In this document: piece by piece, positions 4,803-7,196 of the stretch
Position numbering within the stretch: the first letter of the stretch is position 1
Layout: each line of letters begins with the position of its first letter
Source of the DNA: Candidatus Woesearchaeota archaeon
GTDB taxonomy: Archaea > Nanobdellota > Nanobdellia > SCGC-AAA011-G17 > UBA489
Direction: 5' to 3'
NCBI GenBank assembly: GCA_030679025.1
Contig: JAUXTV010000216.1
Location: 1 to 7,196 of the forward strand
Length of the DNA stretch: 7,196 bases
Translations under genes and position numbers: made by a program
The notes under the pieces: model-generated
What the model saw: the letters and a program-made list of their open reading frames with translations, nothing else
Told to the model about the DNA's origin: nothing
The model's database searches: none

Positions 4803-5558
4803 GCCAATCATCCATCGCATAGCTTTGTAGAGCTTTGGAATTTCCTCATTGACAAAGAGTTCTCCATGGCCTGCAAAGTAGGACGCTAACTGCTTATAGG
4901 CAATAGCTGAGGGTGACTGAGGAAAGACATGGACAACTGGTTCTCTTTTGACCAAGGCTGCTTTAATGTGATGATCTTCTGGCACTACTCCAATAACTGG
5001 ATGCTCTAAAATAGTTTCTACATTTTTGATCTTGAGATCTAAATGATGGCCTGCTCGAGTTAAGACTGCTCCACGAACATGTTTGCCAGGATGCTGCGCA
5101 ATGCGCACTGTTTTTAATGCATCTGCTACTGAAGGCAATTCTGGTGAAGCAACGATTAAGACTTGATCTGACATTTGAATGGGCGCTTGCGCTTCTGCGT
5201 CAATGCCTGCGGCTCCATCAAGGATGATAAATTCTGATTTAATATGGGGCAAATGGTATTGCAAATCTGCAAGATTAATATTTTCAAAATTACGCATAGA
5301 AATGGAAGCTGGAATAATCTTAGCGCCAGAAGCATGCTGATAGGTAGCTTCGTGGATGTGCGCTTCTCCTTTTAACACATGATGTAGAGTAATAGGTAAA
5401 TTTGGAGCACCTAAATACATACTGAGATTAGGAGTGGACAAGTTTGCGTCAATAACAGTAACATCTTTTCCTAACTGCGCGAGAGCAACCCCTAAGTTAA
5501 TTGACGTTGTGGACTTTCCAGAACCTCCTTTGGAAGAAGATACACTAACTAACACCAT
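4794..5558 (-). CDS. MinD/ParA-family P-loop ATPase, 254 aa
   Basis: This is a deviant Walker A ATPase of the MinD/ParA/Mrp group. The P-loop is SKGGSGKST (residues 9-17), with signature lysine K10 as well as K15. D37 in VTVIDANLSTPNL is the expected switch I aspartate, and D114 in FIILDGAAGID matches the MinD DxPAG-type switch II. The last 15 residues (IPKLYKAMRWMIGLR) form a possible amphipathic helix: I240, L243, Y244, M247, M250 and I251 on one face and K242, K245 and R248 off it. This resembles the membrane-targeting tail of MinD. Archaeal MinD homologues serve in positioning surface structures and in other roles, so the cargo is unknown. The ATG has no Shine-Dalgarno but has a TATA box 28 bases upstream. 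The zinc-finger gene just upstream lacks a terminator, so read-through is possible. Confidence 0.9.
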   Translation of the reverse strand: MVLVSVSSSKGGSGKSTTSINLGVALAQLGKDVTVIDANLSTPNLSMYLGAPNLPITLHHVLKGEAHIHEATYQHASGAKIIPASISMRNFENINLADLQYHLPHIKSEFIILDGAAGIDAEAQAPIQMSDQVLIVASPELPSVADALKTVRIAQHPGKHVRGAVLTRAGHHLDLKIKNVETILEHPVIGVVPEDHHIKAALVKREPVVHVFPQSPSAIAYKQLASYFAGHGELFVNEEIPKLYKAMRWMIGLR

Positions 5559-5580
5559 AAGGAATTTTAAGAAGCTTATT

Positions 5581-5595
5581 CTATTTAAACGTTTC
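5581..5595 (-). promoter_or_regulatory. BRE/TATA promoter of the MinD-like gene
   Basis: The minus strand reads GAAACGTTTAAATAG, with the TATA centre about 28 bases before the ATG at 5558. It overlaps the last codons and stop of the zinc-finger gene (GTT TAA), so it would be an internal promoter in a same-strand gene cluster. Confidence 0.55.
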
Positions 5596-5755
5596 TAACT
5601 TTGTTTTCAAAATTAGCTTTCTTGATTACTTCAGCACAAGCAAAACAATGACCCATTTTTATATGTGCATTACAAACTATAATCCCACATACAGGACAAG
5701 CGGCAACGCCCATATTTTTCTTGCAAATCATACACGGCTTTAACAGATCAACCAT
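5585..5755 (-). CDS. AN1-like zinc-finger microprotein, 56 aa
   Basis: ATG to TAA, 56 residues, starting MVDLLKPCMICKKNMG. Nine potential zinc ligands are packed into 33 residues: C8, C11, C20, C23, C28, H31, H36, C37 and C40. The spacing C-x2-C-x8-C-x2-C-x4-C-x2-H-x4-H-C-x2-C is close to the AN1-type finger (CX2C, CX1-2C, CX4CX2H, HxC), which binds two zincs in a cross-brace. The loop after C11 is shorter than usual, and the histidine-cysteine end differs, so AN1-like is inference; another treble-clef type is possible. Residues 41-56 form a charged tail. The start has AGGTGAT five bases upstream, overlapping the stop of the preceding gene, only six bases away. It is therefore translated from the same transcript as the two helical proteins. 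It probably mediates protein binding. Confidence 0.8.
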   Translation of the reverse strand: MVDLLKPCMICKKNMGVAACPVCGIIVCNAHIKMGHCFACAEVIKKANFENKVRNV

Positions 5756-5760
5756 AGTTT

Positions 5761-5767
5761 ATCACCT
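5761..5767 (-). promoter_or_regulatory. Shine-Dalgarno of the zinc-finger gene
   Basis: AGGTGAT on the minus strand, five bases before the ATG and overlapping the TGA stop of the preceding gene. It indicates coupled translation within one mRNA and supports the short gene. Confidence 0.7.
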
Positions 5768-6274
5768 TTTCTTTTTCTTTGCTGCTTTTGCTTGCTTTGT
5801 TTCTTTTTTCATTGCTAACAACTCTAATTCATTGCGTATTACCTGGGCTATTTCCACGAATTCGACAGTCTTATGAAAAAAGTTTTTTAATGCTTCCATA
5901 TTGACTTCTTCTTTAGTATCTGGAGTTATTTGAGCGATAAGAGCAACATTTTTTCTATATTCTTCTTTTTTTGTATAAGGAGCTTGATCTATTTTTATTA
6001 ATTTTTCATATAATTTTAAGTACTCTTTCCATTTTGGCATTATCTTGAGCATATCTTCCGCCTGTTTTCGAGGCGTAGGAGATACTTCAGGGATTTTTTT
6101 ATGCTTTTGTAACGTGATCAAGGTTCGATGGATAGACAATTCAAATGCAGAAATAAGTCTTTTGATAGTATTCTTGATAACATCAGTTGTTCTAGTATAC
6201 TTCAACGTAACATAAATAGAATGGTCTGCCCGCTTTAACTCTTCTTTCGGGTCACTCAAAAAGTCGTCGATCAC
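5762..6274 (-). CDS. Unrecognised helical protein, 170 aa, paralogue of its upstream neighbour
   Basis: I do not recognise the family. The protein is mostly helical and charged, with no membrane segment or cysteine. The N-terminal LKRADHSIYVTLKYT (residues 13-27) matches FKVADHLTYVTFPLL in the neighbouring gene, and the region from EEYRKNVALIAQ to VEFVEIAQVI aligns with that neighbour's C-terminal half, so the two are diverged tandem copies. The end (about 155-170) is lysine-rich, KKETKQAKAAKKKKR, and could bind RNA or DNA. No canonical HEPN R-x4-6-H nuclease motif is seen. The start is uncertain: GTG at 6274 gives 170 residues and overlaps the previous gene by 23 bases. Alternatively, GGTGATC (6269-6275) could be the Shine-Dalgarno for the in-frame TTG at 6257-6259, giving 165 residues and an 8-base overlap. 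Either way translation is coupled. Confidence 0.8.
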   Translation of the reverse strand: MIDDFLSDPKEELKRADHSIYVTLKYTRTTDVIKNTIKRLISAFELSIHRTLITLQKHKKIPEVSPTPRKQAEDMLKIMPKWKEYLKLYEKLIKIDQAPYTKKEEYRKNVALIAQITPDTKEEVNMEALKNFFHKTVEFVEIAQVIRNELELLAMKKETKQAKAAKKKKR

Positions 6275-6740
6275 CGGTTTGAATTATTTCATTGACCTTG
6301 CTTATAAACATTTTGGTATTTTGGACTAATTCCTTGATTTTGTCCAAGTTTACTGTTTTGAGACGATAATCTCCAGAGGCAATGACTAAACGGTCTTTTC
6401 TGATGAATTCTATAGGGCTTTCTTTTCTTCTAGTTACTATTTCATCTACTTCCTGCATGGTTATGAAAGAAGCTGGACTAAATCCATATCTTTTTCTTGC
6501 ATATTGCTGGAAAAGACTTAAGCGTGTCTGAAACTCCGCTGGAACAAACTGGATACGTTTATAGAGATAATCAAACTCTAAGACTGCGCGCATGCCTTTG
6601 TCTAAGGCTTCTTTGAGTTTTTCCGAGACTGTTGCAAACAGCCTTTGATCATTCAATAAAGGAAAGGTCACATAGGTTAAGTGATCTGCTACCTTAAAAG
6701 CTCTGGTTGCTTCTTTCGCTAAGAGGATTGATTTTTCCAT
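6252..6740 (-). CDS. Unrecognised helical protein, 162 aa, paralogue of its downstream neighbour
   Basis: I cannot name this family. It is predicted to be largely helical: residues 2-16, then the shared VADHLTYVTFPLL (17-29), long helices at about 33-62 (SEKLKEALDKGMRAVLEFDY) and 68-83, and a final helix at about 130-155 (DKIKELVQNTKMFISKVNEI). Both this protein and its neighbour have the ADH-x2-YVT motif, a four-helix layout and a matching last helix. This copy has no lysine tail and instead carries YARKRYGFSP in the middle. The ATG at 6740 has no Shine-Dalgarno; a TATA element 26 bases upstream predicts a leaderless mRNA. It is the first gene of a compact set with the 170-aa paralogue and the zinc finger. 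A pair of paralogues made from one mRNA suggests a heterodimer, which is inference. Confidence 0.82.
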   Translation of the reverse strand: MEKSILLAKEATRAFKVADHLTYVTFPLLNDQRLFATVSEKLKEALDKGMRAVLEFDYLYKRIQFVPAEFQTRLSLFQQYARKRYGFSPASFITMQEVDEIVTRRKESPIEFIRKDRLVIASGDYRLKTVNLDKIKELVQNTKMFISKVNEIIQTGDRRLFE

Positions 6741-6760
6741 GGGTTTCTCTATGCAGTCTA

Positions 6761-6770
6761 GCTATAAAAA
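6761..6770 (-). promoter_or_regulatory. TATA element of the helical-pair operon
   Basis: The minus strand reads TTTTTATAGC, centred about 26 bases before the ATG at 6740, which predicts a leaderless transcript. The T-run may also contribute to termination of the upstream solute-binding protein gene. Confidence 0.5.
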
Positions 6771-6778
6771 GATTTGTG

Positions 6779-6788
6779 AGAAAAAGTA
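6779..6788 (-). terminator. T-tract after the solute-binding protein gene
   Basis: The minus strand reads ACTTTTTCTC about 40 bases after the stop, with another TTTT at about 6802-6805. It is a weak archaeal-type terminator separating this gene from the helical-pair operon. Confidence 0.35.
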
Positions 6789-6826
6789 CTACTTCTTTAG
6801 ATAAAATTGTTGCTTTTCTAGAACTT

Positions 6827-7196
6827 TTATTCTGTTATTCTAATAAATTTTCCATTTTCTACAGTTTTAGTAATATATTCCTTGTCTGTAACTCTCCCAT
6901 TGACATCAAAAGAGATAGTATTTGAGATTCCATTATATTCTTTTATGGACGAAAGATACTGAGCTATTTCTTCGGGAGTAGTTTTACCTTCTCTTAAGGC
7001 ACTGGCAATTAACTGTAGTGCATCATATCCATAAGCTGCAGGGGGTGATGCTTCTATGCCAAACTTTGTGGTATATTTTTTTCTAAATTCTGCTTCTTGC
7101 TGATCTATTTGTGGATATCCATATATGGTTCCTTCAATCTCTGGGAATGCTTTCAAAAGCGATGGATTTTCTGTGCCGGATGGAGAATAAATTTGT
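6827..7196 (-). CDS. ABC transporter solute-binding protein, branched-chain amino acid type, C-terminal part
   Basis: The frame is open to the window edge and ends with TAA at 6827-6829, giving about 122 residues. The TTG at 7156 is internal: the reading continues upstream as QIYSPSGTENPSLLKAFPEI. It matches the C-terminal lobe of type I periplasmic-binding proteins (LivJ/LivK-like, Peripla_BP_6): FRKKYTTKFGIEASPPAAYG, then YDALQLIASALREGKTTPEE, then a GxxxxxSFDVNGRV strand region and a final ENGKFIRI. Such proteins bind amino acids or similar ligands outside the cell and hand them to a Liv-type ABC permease. The ligand and any signal or lipid anchor are outside the window. No permease gene lies downstream on this strand, so it is the last gene of its transcript or stands alone. 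Confidence 0.85.
   Translation of the reverse strand, partial: QIYSPSGTENPSLLKAFPEIEGTIYGYPQIDQQEAEFRKKYTTKFGIEASPPAAYGYDALQLIASALREGKTTPEEIAQYLSSIKEYNGISNTISFDVNGRVTDKEYITKTVENGKFIRITE

Noticed and set aside
3942..5581. The 10-mer GAATAAGCTT occurs near the C-N hydrolase promoter (3942-3951, +) and the MinD-like promoter (5572-5581, -)
   Set aside because: In one case it is upstream of the TATA box and in the other downstream, with no extended similarity or symmetry beyond AAGCTT. Two copies of an A/T-rich 10-mer may be chance.
5762..6740. HEPN toxin-antitoxin pair as an explanation of the two helical proteins
   Set aside because: Neither protein shows an R-x4-6-H motif, and the two are similar to each other, unlike a HEPN/MNT pair. 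I kept them as unknown.
1..7196. CRISPR arrays, insertion sequences, rRNA and long repeats
   Set aside because: I saw no regularly spaced repeats, transposase-like genes, terminal inverted repeats or rRNA-like sequence in the window.

Overview
This is an AT-rich, gene-dense archaeal window. Four things point to archaea: Lrp/AsnC and TrmB regulators, A/T-rich TATA elements with purine-rich BRE-like sequence about 24-28 bp before start codons, ribosome-binding sites of the GGAGGTGATC type only on genes inside transcripts, and a tRNA gene with an intron at the archaeal 37/38 site. The small proteins and compact layout suggest a DPANN-type archaeon (Woesearchaeota/Pacearchaeota-like). That placement is inference.

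Layout. 1-375 (+): 3' end of scpA, the condensin kleisin. 456-764 (-): unrecognised 102-aa protein. 873-1667 (+): TrmB-like regulator with a candidate operator upstream. 1686-2954 (-): hisS, preceded on the same strand by a 13-nt-intron tRNA-His(GUG) gene (2981-3069), so the synthetase and its tRNA probably form one transcript. 3245-3388 (+): 47-aa membrane microprotein with a near-perfect ribosome-binding site. 3419-3883 (-): Lrp/AsnC regulator with a perfect 19-bp palindrome between its TATA box and start codon. 3978-4802 (+): carbon-nitrogen hydrolase, divergent from the Lrp gene. 4794-5558 (-): MinD/ParA-type ATPase with a C-terminal amphipathic tail. 5585-5755 (-): 56-aa AN1-like zinc finger. 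5762-6274 and 6252-6740 (-): two diverged paralogous helical proteins of unknown function, overlapping each other. 6827-7196 (-): C-terminal part of a branched-chain amino acid-type ABC transporter solute-binding protein, cut by the window edge.

How the parts relate. ScpA (chromosome organisation), HisRS with tRNA-His (translation) and the solute-binding protein (uptake) are ordinary functions. The most interesting block is 4794-6740: two tandem paralogues, a zinc-finger microprotein and a MinD-like membrane ATPase, all on one strand with almost no spacing. It may be a small uncharacterised module. The tRNA-His gene is the other notable item: it lacks the usual encoded G-1 and C73, and its intron looks like a partial copy of the anticodon loop. 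Where first genes of transcripts can be judged they look leaderless.
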